Positions 39,674 to 49,283 of a DNA stretch of 64,000 nt are shown here, in pieces; position 1 is the stretch's first letter; each line of letters begins with the position of its first letter. A program made the translations under genes and the position numbers. The notes under the pieces are model-generated. The model saw only the letters and a list, made by a program, of their open reading frames with translations. It was not told the DNA's origin and made no database searches. The stretch is from contig CP092869.1 of the NCBI GenBank assembly GCA_030710605.1, positions 7,211,866 to 7,275,865 of the forward strand. The letters run 5' to 3'. The stretch is from Cordylochernes scorpioides (Eukaryota > Arthropoda > Arachnida > Pseudoscorpiones > Chernetidae).

Positions 39674-39746
39674 TGCCGAAACCCGGGATCGAACCAGGGA
39701 CCTTTAGAACTTCAGTCTAACGCTCTCCCAACTGAGCTATTTTGGC
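39674..39746 (-). tRNA. trnF-GAA: tRNA-Phe (GAA)
   Basis: Minus strand folds as a full cloverleaf: acceptor GCCAAAA/TTTCGGC with one A-C mismatch at the fourth pair, D-arm GCTC...GAGC, anticodon stem TTAGA/TCTAA with loop CTGAAGT (anticodon GAA), T-arm CCTGG-TTCGATC-CCGGG, discriminator A. A T-run (TCTTTTTTT) follows directly as Pol III terminator. Eukaryotic tRNA-Phe normally has G at position 4, so this copy carries one stem mutation and may be weaker. Confidence 0.85.
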
Positions 39747-39870
39747 TTATTTTAGTTATTTCTATAGAAGCTTCTATCTTTATAATTATGCATATTATAT
39801 AATTGCCTTATTCTGTCTGTGTGAAATTCACGGATAGATTTTGGTCAGAATGGATAAAATAAAAAAAAGT

Positions 39871-39943
39871 GTCAAGGGATGGGAATCGAACCCACGACCT
39901 TCCGCTTACCGGGCAGATGCCATGAACACTAGGCTACCCTGGA
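39871..39943 (-). pseudogene. tRNA-like sequence, nominal anticodon GGT
   Basis: Minus strand forms a cloverleaf: acceptor TCCAGGG/CCCTTGA (one mismatch), D-stem GCC/GGC, anticodon stem TCTGC/GCGGA, loop CCGGTAA (anticodon GGT if read normally), T-arm GTGGG-TTCGATT-CCCAT, followed by a T-run. Position 33 is C instead of the near-universal U, and GGT is rare in eukaryotic threonine tRNAs. A 3'-half copy lies in the MITE at 33797-33998. Likely a tRNA-derived repeat or pseudogene. Confidence 0.6.
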
Positions 39944-40129
39944 CATATTTTTCCGTTCATAAAGTACAATACTTAAATGAAAATATGTTTCTTATACAAT
40001 CAAAAATTAGAAAATAAACTTTTAAATTGGTAACATCAAGGAGATAGCCATTATAAAGCACTAATATTTGAATAAAAATAAATTTGTATTAACGAATAGT
40101 ATTTTAATTAAAACATTTTAAAAACACAC

Positions 40130-40269
40130 AGTTTGGAACGGGACGTTTCACAAGAGTGACATCCATGGCGCCAATTTATAATTGTAACGAATAGTATTTG
40201 AATTAAAACGTTTTTAAAATATATACGCACTCGGGTAAAACCCGGGCGTTGCCCGGGCCATTCGTCTAG
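40130..40269 (+). mobile_element. Helitron 3' end
   Basis: GGAACGGGACGTTTCACAAG and GGCGCCAATTTATAATTGTA, then CCCGGGC-GTT-GCCCGGG (40241-40257), ending GTCTAG before T at 40270. It closely matches 27050-27201. No 5' end of TC type is obvious. Confidence 0.65.
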
Positions 40270-40560
40270 TATACATGATAAAAGGTACAACTTTCTTAAG
40301 TTTTGTCAATGAGTGTATATTGGTTATCTCGTGTGTCTTCAATAAAGATCACTGTAATATCTTTCAGAGTTATTGTCTAAATCCCGTTATAAATGTTAAA
40401 AGATACAACTTCCTTAAGTTTTGTCATTGAGTGTAACTTTCAGAGTTATTGTCTGAATCCTGATATACATGCTAAAAATTAAAACTTCCTTAAGTTTTGT
40501 CCATGAGTGTATCTTTAGAGAGTATTGTCTGAATCCCGAAAATTGGAGTGTTCAAACATT

Positions 40561-40815
40561 AAATACTTAGTTTAGTTTTAGTGAAAATTCGAAACTATTA
40601 TAAACGCGTATGATTCTTTTTTTTTTAATTAAGCAAATTTCTACTGCCCTTATTGCAATTAAAAATTAATGAGAGGGCCTGTCTCATCAGTGGGGAACCC
40701 TCCCAGCGGTTTCACCAGTTTAATCTACCATTTAGTAGGGTATAATAAACTGGCGACCATTAGGAGGGTTGACCACTGATTAACCAAGCCCTCCCATTAA
40801 TATTTCATTGCAGTC
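40561..40815. repeat. Two repeat A copies in opposite orientation
   Basis: The first (40561-40730) is inverted: TCAGTGGGGAACCCTCCCAG and CGGTTTCACCAG. The second (40736-40815) is forward: AACTGGCGACCATTAGGAGG with GATTAACC in place of GATGAGCC. Confidence 0.65.
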
Positions 40816-40839
40816 AAAGCAATAAAGAAAATTATAAAA

Positions 40840-41028
40840 TAAATAAAGCTTCCAGGGCTATGATTCTTGTACAACTTTTATTTTCAAGGTTTCAGAGAGA
40901 CTTGTCAATCCTTCAACAAGATTATCATGTTGACAAATTAATAATAAATACAATTTTTAAATACAAATTATTATATACATATTTTAAATATTTATGATAT
41001 TGAAAGGGAGATAAAAAATATTCCTATA
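40840..41028. repeat. Repeat E copy 1
   Basis: ATAAATAAAGCTTCCAGGGC, TTGTACAACTTTTATTTTCA, and ACTTGTCAATCCTTCAACA. Copies at 42035-42230 and 45468-45580 (same strand) and 45828-45925 (inverted). Confidence 0.65.
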
Positions 41029-41724
41029 TCTATATATATAAAAATGAATGTATGTGTGTCTGTTTGTTTGTTTGTCCTTTATGCCTGACCAAACCACTCA
41101 TTGGATCGCCATGAAACTTTGGGAAGTTATTTAGTATAGTACTGGGAAGGTTTCTAGCAAATAAAAATTTTGAAATAACTTTTCGCCTGGAAATAATCAA
41201 GATAAATATTCTAATTTATCTGTTATAATTCAACAATCTGCTCTAAATATTATCATGATGATACGATGATTTTGTAATGTAGAAAATTAGGAAAGACAAA
41301 ATTCAGGATGACACGGCAATTTATTTGAGACAAGAATAATGATACAATTCAAAGGCAAGATACTATTCCTTTAACTTCCAATTACCGAGGGAACCAATTA
41401 ATATTGATTTTATTCAACTTATCGAGTATTTTTCAAGGGACCGGGAAAAAATGTTCACTTTATCGAGAGATTCGTTAAACAAACCTTTACTCGGGTAAAA
41501 CCCGGGCGAAGCCGGGTACATCCATACAAGAATAATGATACAATTCCAAGGCAAGATACTATTCCTTTAACTTCCAATTACCGAGGGAACCAATTAATAT
41601 TGATTTTATTCAACTAATCGAGTATTTTTCAAGGGACCGGGAAAAAATGTTCACTTTATCGAGAGATTCGTTAGACAAACTTTTACTCGGGTAAAACCCG
41701 GGCGAAGCCGGGTACGTCCGCTAG
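41029..41724 (+). mobile_element. Non-autonomous Helitron with internal duplication
   Basis: Starts TCTATATATATAAAAATGAA and ends CCGCTAG. The 3' half (including the CCCGGGCGAAGCCGGGT hairpin) is duplicated in tandem: 41326-41522 and 41523-41720 are almost identical, so the element has two 3' hairpins but only the second is followed by CTAG. Confidence 0.75.
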
Positions 41725-42030
41725 TCTATAAAATCAATGTTTGTATGTTTGTTTGTATGTCCGGTATACAAATTCGCAGTAGTTCACTAATTCAAACCAA
41801 AATTTCCATACATAGGTAAATAAATCAATTATTAAAACTATATATTCAAATTATTCTACTTAGCTCACGAACAGCGCCCTCTATCAAAGATTAGATTAAA
41901 TTATGCTGATGCAAACAAATAGATAATGCTAATAACAAACAATTATAAAAAAATCTTATCTAAATATATATCACCCGGGTAGATATGCACACGGGTCAAT
42001 CCCGGGGCGAAGCCCGGGTCACCCGTCTAG
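41725..42030 (+). mobile_element. Second Helitron, directly abutting the first
   Basis: Starts TCTATAAAATCAATGTTTGT immediately after the CTAG of the previous element and ends CCGTCTAG before T. The 3' hairpin is CCCGGG-GCGAAG-CCCGGG (42001-42018). The body differs from the Helitron at 41029, so it is another subfamily. Confidence 0.7.
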
Positions 42031-42034
42031 TATT

Positions 42035-42230
42035 AAATAAATAAAGCTTCCAGAGCTAAGTTTCTTGTACAACCTTTTATTTTCAAGTATTTAGACTTGT
42101 CAGTCCTTCAACAGTAGTATCACGTTGATAAATTGATGATATATACTATTTAATATACATATTATTATTTACATATTTTAAATATTTATGATATTGAAAG
42201 GGAGTAAAATATATTCCTATATTATATATA
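42035..42230. repeat. Repeat E copy 2
   Basis: AAATAAATAAAGCTTCCAGA, CTTTTATTTTCAAG and ATATTGAAAGGGAG match 40840-41028. Confidence 0.6.
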
Positions 42231-42596
42231 GTATAGAAAATTGTTTAATTAAAATAAAGAAATCATAAACGTCTATAATAGTTCCGAATTTTGTTAACAG
42301 ATGGCGCGCTAATGTACCATGTTATAGCGTTAGTGGGAGAGCTGCCCGACACAATGTCTGTAAGTACAGTAAGAGACAACCATTCCAAGGAGATCCACAG
42401 ATGTGGTGCCATAAACTCCGCATATAACAAATGACTTGGTGAGAGGAAAGAGCATTTTGCCACCCATTACCAACGTTTTAGGGTCCTATGGAGCCCTAAT
42501 CTATGGGACAGTTTCAATATAGGATTTCACTCTCTATTCCTCCTTTTTTCCCATTTCTTATCTACATTTGTTATAAATATAATATAAAATTAAGTT
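42231..42596. other. No gene recognised
   Basis: A short minus-strand open frame (42463-42263) has no recognisable motif. An AACAGATGGCGCGCTAATG block at 42296 is the end of a repeat A copy. Confidence 0.5.
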
Positions 42597-42790
42597 ATGA
42601 AAAATACATCTCCTTAAGTGCAATTGAAAGTTACTGATGGCTTGCGCCATCTATCAGAATAAATATCAACTATTCTCGTTGATTTTTAATCAGTAACTTT
42701 CAGTTGCACGATAAGGAGATGCCCTTTTCATAATTTATGCACCTTATCCCAGTACAATATCACATTTGTACTATTTTTCATAAAATTAAG
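42597..42790. repeat. Repeat D copy with internal inverted repeat
   Basis: AAGTTACTGATGGC...CGCCATCTATCAG and CTCCTTA...TAAGGAG form an imperfect hairpin. The end CACCTTATCCCAGTACAATA is shared with 25820-25860 and 46187-46230. Confidence 0.6.
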
Positions 42791-42930
42791 TGTTATATTA
42801 TCTAGAAAAATGTGACTTACAAAGAAAATTTTTCTAATGTTTGAAAGCTAGTTTGTGGATCCTTATCAATATATCAAAAAGAAGTCTAAAAATATATTTA
42901 AATTCCTCTGAAAAAAATTGTTATTAATTT

Positions 42931-43470
42931 TACCTTTTTAAGACTCGTTTAAGATATTATTTTATTGAGAATTAAAAACAAAGAAGGGGCATATCCTGAC
43001 CAAGGGCACATGTGCTTTTTAGATGGTGGATCACCATCTGGTGGAACAGAAATAAACTAAATGTAGATTGACTTATCTACATTGGCTATTCATTTTACCT
43101 TTTTAAGACTCGTTTAAGACATTATTTTATTGATAATTAAAAACAAAGAAGGCATATCCTGACCAAGAGCACATGTGCTTTTTTTAGATGGCAGAGCGCC
43201 ATCTAGTGGAACAGAAATAAACTAAATGTAGAATGGCTTATCTACATTGGCTATTAATTTTAACTTTTTAAGACTCGTTTAAGACATTATTTTATTGAGA
43301 ATTAAAAACAAAGAAAGCATATCCTGACCAAGAGCACATGTGATTTTTTAGATGGTGGAGCGCCATCTGGTGTAACAGAAATCAACCAAACGTTGATTTA
43401 ACCTGTTCCCTGTAGCCGATGAATGGTTTTTCTTGATTTATCAAGAAAATGGGTTGACCATTGCATACCA
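42931..43470. repeat. Three tandem repeat B units of about 165 bp
   Basis: Units begin TTTTTAAGACTCGTTTAAGA and include CATATCCTGACCAAG at 42989, 43152 and 43319, so spacing is 163-167 bases. Each carries the GCACATGTG and AGATGG(N)GCGCCATCT hairpin features. The last unit continues into CTTGATTTATCAAG. No hammerhead core is visible in these units. Confidence 0.75.
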
Positions 43471-43730
43471 ACCCTTTATACATATATCAATTGTGTTGAT
43501 ATATATTTATATTTTCATCTAACTAACTTGCATACTAATTCTGTACATATTTAAAATATATTTATTTTCTTTCAAAATTTTAGTTTATCTTTAATGTGCA
43601 AGTGTCCCTAGCGCTCTAAGTCGAAATAAAGAAAGGGTTGACCAAATATCAGGGATCAGGGAAGTGCGAGTGTCCGCTCATGGAGGTTTTATTGTAAATA
43701 TTTATCAAATTTTTTTACATATTTACATTT

Positions 43731-43925
43731 AGATGGAAATTTTGCCAGGAGGATATTGATTTAAAGAAACAAAGGTCGCCTCTCCCGTCAAAATAGACGT
43801 CAAAACTAGACGCCATCTATTGACCGTCAAAGACCCGAGACCGCTAGTTTGCGGTGACGGTCAATAGATGGCGTCTAGTTTTGACGTCTATTTTGACGGG
43901 AGAGGCGACCTATGTCTCTTTATAT
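43731..43925. repeat. Dispersed repeat R1 as a long inverted repeat
   Basis: Arms of about 66 bases (43764-43829 and 43855-43920) are nearly perfect reverse complements around a 25-base spacer. The left half matches the single R1 copies, so this is a fold-back version. Confidence 0.85.
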
Positions 43926-44059
43926 TTACATCTATTCATTCATATATTTATTATTATATTTAACTTGTATATTTAACCTTATATAACCTTTAATAAACGG
44001 CGTAATAAAATAGTTTGAATCTCAATCTCTCTCTCCATTAGACCGAGAACAAACACATA

Positions 44060-45354
44060 CGAGTTGTGTTCAAAAAGTATCGCGACTTTTGTGTTTTTTA
44101 AAAAATTATTTATTTATTCATGAATATCTATTTTGTCCCCTTCAAAGTAATCCCCATGAGATATTATACACTTCTACCAACGATTTTTCCAATCTTCGAA
44201 GCACTTCAAAAAATCATTTTTAAAAATATTTTTCAGCTCCTCCTTCGATGCCGTCTTTATCTCGTCAAGCGTAGCGTAACGTCGTCCTTTCATGGGCCTC
44301 TTCAGTTTAGGGAACAAGAAAAAGTCACAGGGGGCCAGTTCTGGGGAATACGGTGGCTGCGGCGTTGTTTTTGGCCAAAAAGTCGCGCACAAGCAACGAT
44401 GTGTGAGCAGGGGCGTTATCGTGGTGCAAAAGCCAATTTTTGTTCTTCCACAAATCCGGGCGTTTCTGGCGGATTGCTTCGCGCAAATTGCGCATAACTT
44501 GCAGGTAATATTCCTTATTGACCGTTCTACCCTGTGGCAAGAACTCATGATGCACCACGCCCCTGCAATCGAAGAAAACTGTCAGCAAAACTTTCACATT
44601 CGACCGAACTTGGTGCGCTTTTTTCGGTCTTGGTTCGTGCGGCAGCTTCCATTGAGATGATTGAGCTTTGGTTTCCACGTCATAATCATAAACCCATGCT
44701 TCGTCACCAGTTATGACCCTCTGGAGCAAATTTGGGTCGTCGCGGTCAGAGTCCAACATCTCATTAGCAATGTTCATGCGATGCTGTTTTTGGTCGCAAT
44801 TAAGCAATTTTGGTACGAATTTCGCGGCGACCCGTCTCATGCCCAAATCATTGATAAAAATCGAATGGCACGAGCCAATCGATATGTTTAGGTCCTCAGC
44901 AACTTCTCTAACGGTGATTCGACGATTGGCCAATATCATTTTCTCCACTTCATTAATTTTTTCGTCTGTTGTTGAAGTGCTCGGGCGTCCGTTCACATCT
45001 TCTCGGCCTTCTGAGAACATTTTGTACCACCGATAAACGTTGCTTCGGTCCAAGGTAGCTTCTCCGTAGCCACAGTAAACATTCGGAATACATCCGCGCA
45101 CTTAATTTCGTTTTTCACACAAAATTTGATACAGGTTCTTTGATCCATTTTTTTTAATAGGTAAAAATCGAAGACGATCCAAAACATCTGCAAGCAAAGC
45201 AGCTGTCAACAATTAAGTGAACATTCAAAATGGCCGAGCTTTTCGGCATAAGTGAGAGACATGAGTACCAACATAAAGCCACAAAAAGATCGAAATTCGA
45301 ATAAACGTAACCCGCGGAAATTCAAAAGTCGCGATACTTTTTGAACACACCTCG
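44060..45354 (-). mobile_element. Mariner element, near full length
   Basis: 1295 bp between TA dinucleotides. Termini CGAGTTGTGTTCAAAAAGTA at the left and the inverted CGAGGTGTGTTCAAAAAGTA at the right, continuing to CGCGACTTTTG, form about 31-bp inverted repeats with one mismatch. Length, TA target and end sequence are typical of mariner. Confidence 0.95.
44174..45148 (-). pseudogene. Mariner transposase, two frameshifts
   Basis: ATG at 45148 (MDQRTCIKFCVKNEIKCADV). The N-terminal HTH is frameshifted near 45070, after which NVYRWYKMFSEGREDVNGRP, VREVAEDLNISIGSCHSI and RVAAKFVPKLLN are open. Catalytic motifs: TGDEAWVYDYD (first D), LLHHDNAPAH (second D) and YSPELAPCDFFLF (third D, 34 residues later once the second frameshift near 44380 is allowed for), giving the mariner DD34D pattern. 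It ends FEDWKNRW at 44174. All three aspartates are present but the gene is inactive. Confidence 0.92.
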
Positions 45355-45467
45355 TATATAAACTATGAGAGAGAGCACAGCATAGAATAGGATATTATGT
45401 AACTATGTAAATATTAATTACATATCCACCATTCGTTATGTAACACATGATTATATTGTTATAAAAT

Positions 45468-45925
45468 AAATAAAGCCTCCAGGACTAAGTTTCTTGTTCA
45501 ATTTTTTTATTTTCAAGCTTTCAGACTTGTCAGTCTTTCAACAGGAGTATCACGTTAATATATTGATGATAAATACTATTTTTATATAGATATATATTTA
45601 AATATAGATATATATATTAAAAATAAAGAAGGCATCTCCTGACCACGAGCACATGTGCTTTTTAGATGGCAGAGCGCCATCTGGTGGAACAGAAATCAAC
45701 TATTTATTGATTTTTGGTCAACCCAATTCCTTGATAAATCAAGAAAAGCCATCCACGAACGCGTTTCGCGCAGTTGGAGTTCGTCAGCGTGGAGTAGGCT
45801 GTACCACTGCGACCAAAAATAGTATATATCATCAATTTATTAACGTGATACTCCTATTGAAGGACTGACAAGTCCGAAAGCTTGAAAATAAAAAGTTGAA
45901 CAAGAAACTTAACCCTGGAAACTAT
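45468..45925. repeat. Composite: repeat E inverted pair flanking a hammerhead-bearing repeat B copy
   Basis: Left arm 45468-45580 and right arm 45828-45925 are inverted copies of repeat E (TTCTTGTTCAA and TTGAACAAGAA, GACTTGTCAGTC and GACTGACAAGTC). Between them lies repeat B (CATCTCCTGACCACGAGCAC to AAAGCCATCCACGAACGCG) with a degenerate hammerhead on the minus strand. Confidence 0.65.
45747..45800 (-). ncRNA. Hammerhead ribozyme copy with damaged stem II
   Basis: Minus strand: AGCC, UAC, UCCACG, CUGACGA, 13 bases ACUCCAACUGCGC, GAAA, CGCG, UU, CGUGGA, U, GGCU. Stem I, both cores and the cleavage-site UU are identical to 20232-20285. Stem II has lost its pairing (ACUC against GCGC), so activity is doubtful. 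Confidence 0.75.
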
Positions 45926-46061
45926 ATATTTGATAATGATTAAATTGTGTCCTTGTGTGGATGTTTCCACAATTTTAAACACATTTATTATGAGTTAAAA
46001 GTAGACAGTATAATTTATTTTAAAAAAAGGCGTCCGTGGTTAGCTTTTCTTGATTAATCAA

Positions 46062-46235
46062 GAATGGGTATTTGGCCAATATTGGAAAAATAAAAAAATC
46101 AACGAGAATAGTTGATATTTATTCCGATAGATGGCGAAAGCCATCACCAACTTTCAGTTGCACTATAAGAAGATGCCTTTTTACATAATTATACACCTTA
46201 TCCCAGTACAATATCACATTTGTACTATTTTTTTC
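46062..46235. repeat. Repeat D copy
   Basis: ATCAACGAGAATAGTTGATA, AGATGGCGAAAGCCATC and CACCTTATCCCAGTACAATA match 42597-42790. Confidence 0.6.
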
Positions 46236-46670
46236 ATATAGTATAATTTGATACAATGTATATCTGAATGGAAATTAGAATACTATTCCTAAAGCCCTTT
46301 ATTCTATTAAATTTAAACAAAAACAAAACATATATATGTTCTTTATTGATTTTTTAAATGATAAAAAACAATAATCTCGTGTTATAATGTGAAACATTCA
46401 ATTTCTCTAACATTTAAACCTACGCCATTATAGATAAACATCGCCTTGAAACAAAAGTTCAATCAGAAATAAGAGAGAAAAAGAGAATTAAAATTAAACG
46501 GTTAATTCCTGGGAGAGAGATTTAAATAGTGAATTAGGATGGAGCATAATTAGATAATTATTTAATGAGAGAGAGTTTCGAGTTAGAAAAAAAAAACTAA
46601 ATAATTAATAGGTAATTTAGTTTTGTATGTGTATGTGTGTTGGTTACGCAAAGACGCTTCTTTTTCATGA
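46236..46670. other. No gene recognised
   Basis: Strongly AT-rich, without coding, RNA or repeat signals that I can identify. Confidence 0.5.
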
Positions 46671-47235
46671 AGAGATGTCCCTAAACAGGGACCTATATTT
46701 TCAACTATATTGGACAAAATCTGTTAATTATTAGTAAAGCCATTGTATCAATGTAAATTCGAAACTATTATAGACGCGTAAGATTCTTTTTGAAATTAAA
46801 CAATTTCTATTGACCTTACTGCAATGTAAAAATAAATGGGAGGGCCTGGCTCATCAGTGGTGAACCCTCCCAGCGGTTTCGCCAGTTTAATCTACCATAC
46901 CGCTGATATATTGCATTGTTCGATATTCCTTTTATAATGATAATGTTGCTAGACTCTTGGAATGGGTATTTTAGATGAACTATGGACATAAGCTTTTAGA
47001 ACAGTAGAATTACATACAATTATAAATATATAATATGCCTCGAGCAATTCCGCAAATATCAAATTGGGTCTTTTATTAGAACATTTATATTGTATCAATA
47101 TTGGAATTATAAATAATTTCTTTTAATCTTTTTCATAAGAAATTTTCACATGGAGAGATGTCCCCAAACAGGGACCTATATTTTTCAACTATATTGGATA
47201 AAATCTGTTATTTTATAGTAAAGCTAGTGTATCAT
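46671..47235. repeat. Repeat A copy between two direct repeats
   Basis: An 80-bp block (AGAGATGTCC, AAACAGGGACCTATATTTT, CAACTATATTGGA) occurs at 46671-46755 and again at 47154-47235. A full-length inverted repeat A copy (46752-47038) lies between, with GGCTCATCAGTGGTGAACCC and CGGTTTCGCCAG. Confidence 0.6.
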
Positions 47236-47417
47236 TGCGTAAGTTGGAATTCTAAAGAATTTCATTTAATCTTTTTTTTTCACAAATGTGCATATATAAT
47301 TAAAGGGAATTCACTAATTAGACCTAAAAGGAATAACTAGATATTTAAATAGAAGGAATATATTAATAGTAAATGAGATATTTTAAGAAATAGTGGTTGA
47401 ATAGAATGTATTAAAGT

Positions 47418-47720
47418 TGTATGATAAATGGTGATGTCTTGTCCTCCATGGAAAGGAGAGGTACCTTTGCCTCGTTAGTCAGCCATATTTCAGAGTTCTC
47501 TGTTCACGGTTACCGTAGCGGCTCGGGGCTCTCGACACCGTACTTCGCCCTTACAGGGCAGTGTGTGATAAATGGTAGTGTCTTGTCCATTGCTCCATGG
47601 AAAGGAGAGGTACCATTGCCCAGTTAGTCAGCCACATTTCAGAGTTCCCTGTTCACGGTTACCGTAGCGGTCGGGGCTCACGACACCGTACTACAGGGCA
47701 GTGTGTGATAAATGGAGTTT
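47418..47720. repeat. Tandem repeat, two units of about 145 bp
   Basis: Units begin GATAAATGG at 47422, 47568 and 47709. They share TCCATGGAAAGGAGAGGTAC, TTCACGGTTACCGTAGCGG and ACAGGGCAGTGTGT. Higher in GC than its surroundings; no product recognised. Confidence 0.75.
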
Positions 47721-47854
47721 GGCATGTATATATATCAGATTGAGGAGGTTTGTGCGAATTGGAACGAGGGTGAAGTCAAAGCTATTATAAGCAAATTGGG
47801 ACGAATATTAAGTTATAGGCTAAAATGTAAAATATGATAGTTTTCTTTATTTTT

Positions 47855-48140
47855 TGGAAATAGAGCAATCCATAAATAAATCTTTAATTAAAAAAAGCAT
47901 ATATTGGATCAAAATATCATTTATTTTACCAATATTATAATATAAATATATTTATATCAAATTTTTTTCTCCCCATTGAATATAACAAAATATTTTTAAA
48001 ACTTATTTTGTTGACGTTATGCGGCGCTGAGTTTGTTGTTGACACACATTAAATATGTTATAATACCTTGATAAAGGTTGGCGTTCAGCCAACCGAAATA
48101 TTGATAAAATAAATTATATTTTGATCCAATATATGTATTT
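47855..48140. repeat. Inverted pair with Penelope-like tail motif
   Basis: Left AGAGCAATCCATAAATAAAT to GGATCAAAATATCATTTATT; right TAATACCTTGATAAAGGTTG, then GCGTTCAGCCAACCGAAATA. The hairpin GGTTGGC-GTTCA-GCCAACC is followed by GAAA. Copies of both parts are at 63190-63505. Confidence 0.55.
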
Positions 48141-48324
48141 TTAATTAAAATTCTGTTTATATGGCAGAATAGAACTTATTAATAAAGACAGTAAACAAAT
48201 ATGGATATTTGAAAAAAAAAAGAATAAAATTCAGATAAAAGGTTTCTTTTAATTTTGCCAATATCACATTTTTTTCAACTATTTTTGTATAAAAATAATC
48301 TTGATTTTGTACATAGAAGTATTA

Positions 48325-48410
48325 GCCCGTTGAAGAACATAATATTTGCTCGAAAGCTTGCAAACCGAAATTAAAAGAAACGTGTTACCTGAATTTTATT
48401 CTTATTTTTC
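48325..48410 (+). repeat. Retroposon tail motif
   Basis: CCCGTTGAAGAACATAATAT, GCTCGAAAGCTTGC, then AAATTAAAAG. It resembles the insert at 33026-33144. Confidence 0.5.
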
Positions 48411-48644
48411 AAATAAATTCTGTGCAACTATTGGTCGCATAAATATGAACATTCTTTTAGACATCTTGTCAATACATGCAAAGTGCACAGTCTTCACTAT
48501 TTAAAAAATATAATTATATATATGGTAATTTAAACCAACTATCCTATATTGTATAATACTTATAACAAGATTGTCATGTTGTATATAGAAACACATCTAT
48601 AAATAATTATACGCATGATTGACATGTGTCATTGCATCACCATA

Positions 48645-49283
48645 TGTAATGTACTTTGTACAAACCGAAGATGAATAAATAAAACTATGTAATAGATTAA
48701 GAGCTGAGCTAAAGCAAGATTAAGAAGAAATCCAACAATCCTAAAGAGGAATTTGCTAGGTCGTTCCATCAAGGTCATTGGGTGTAGAATATCGCAGACG
48801 CCCCACGCCTTTTTCACCCGCTCAAAGTCCATTCTCCCGCATACCACCCCCCTCGGCAAAGATATATAAGACCTCTGCCCTAGCCGAAAAGTAGCCATTT
48901 CACCATCAGCGTGAGCCCTCTTCGGTTGTACCCAGGTCCACCTCATCGACCATGTAGAACGGTAAGAACTCTTCTATCTCCATCTTGCTCTTATCTCGAA
49001 TCCTATCTGTTCACGGAACTTTCCTACTACAACTGTGTCTCTTCGTTTTTTTTTTGTGTGGACATTCCCAAGCTTTCCACTCTGCCTCGACCACGACTGC
49101 CTGTACTCTGTGAGAACTGTTAAAGGTCTTCCAAAGTGCAGAGAGGTACTGGAAAACTCTCCACGCCCTGACTGTCCCTCTCGGTTACTACACCACAGCG
49201 AGAGACCCTCGGTTATCACAACTATAGCGAGAGCGGACAGGATACCTCATCACATATATACATGATACTATGTACAAAGAACA
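48645..49283 (+). repeat. Probable LTR followed by a primer-binding-site-like sequence
   Basis: Starts TGTAATGTACTTTGTACAAA and ends ACTATGTACAAAGAACA. TGGCGCCTCTACCACCGCTG, a possible primer binding site, follows immediately. The central block (48960-49170) has an inverted relative at 63800-64000. About 100 bases of coding-like sequence follow the end (ATG at 49283, MAPLPPLQSLVENHQRVSSD, stop near 49396), so it could also be a promoter and first exon. I favour an LTR because of the second copy. Confidence 0.45.

Larger units (their letters stand above)
39480..40540. repeat. Copies of the 76/120-bp TIR-element repeat, interrupted by a tRNA-bearing insert
   Basis: Units with CAATAAAGGTCACTGTAATA, TCAGAGTTATTGTCTGAAT, and TTAAGTTTTGTC followed by CATGAGTGTA occur at 39500-39561 and again from 40270 to 40540. 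A 708-bp segment (39562-40269) lies between them, flanked by TATACATGATA at 39551-39561 and 40270-40280. Confidence 0.65.

Noticed and set aside
39871..39943. Functional tRNA-Thr (GGT)
   Set aside because: C at position 33, an acceptor mismatch, a rare anticodon for eukaryotes and a broken second copy point to a tRNA-derived repeat.
42263..42463. Minus-strand 66-codon open frame
   Set aside because: No motif and no context; it lies between dispersed repeats.
44120..45036. Plus-strand open frames across the mariner element
   Set aside because: They are shadows of the minus-strand transposase, which has all the conserved motifs.
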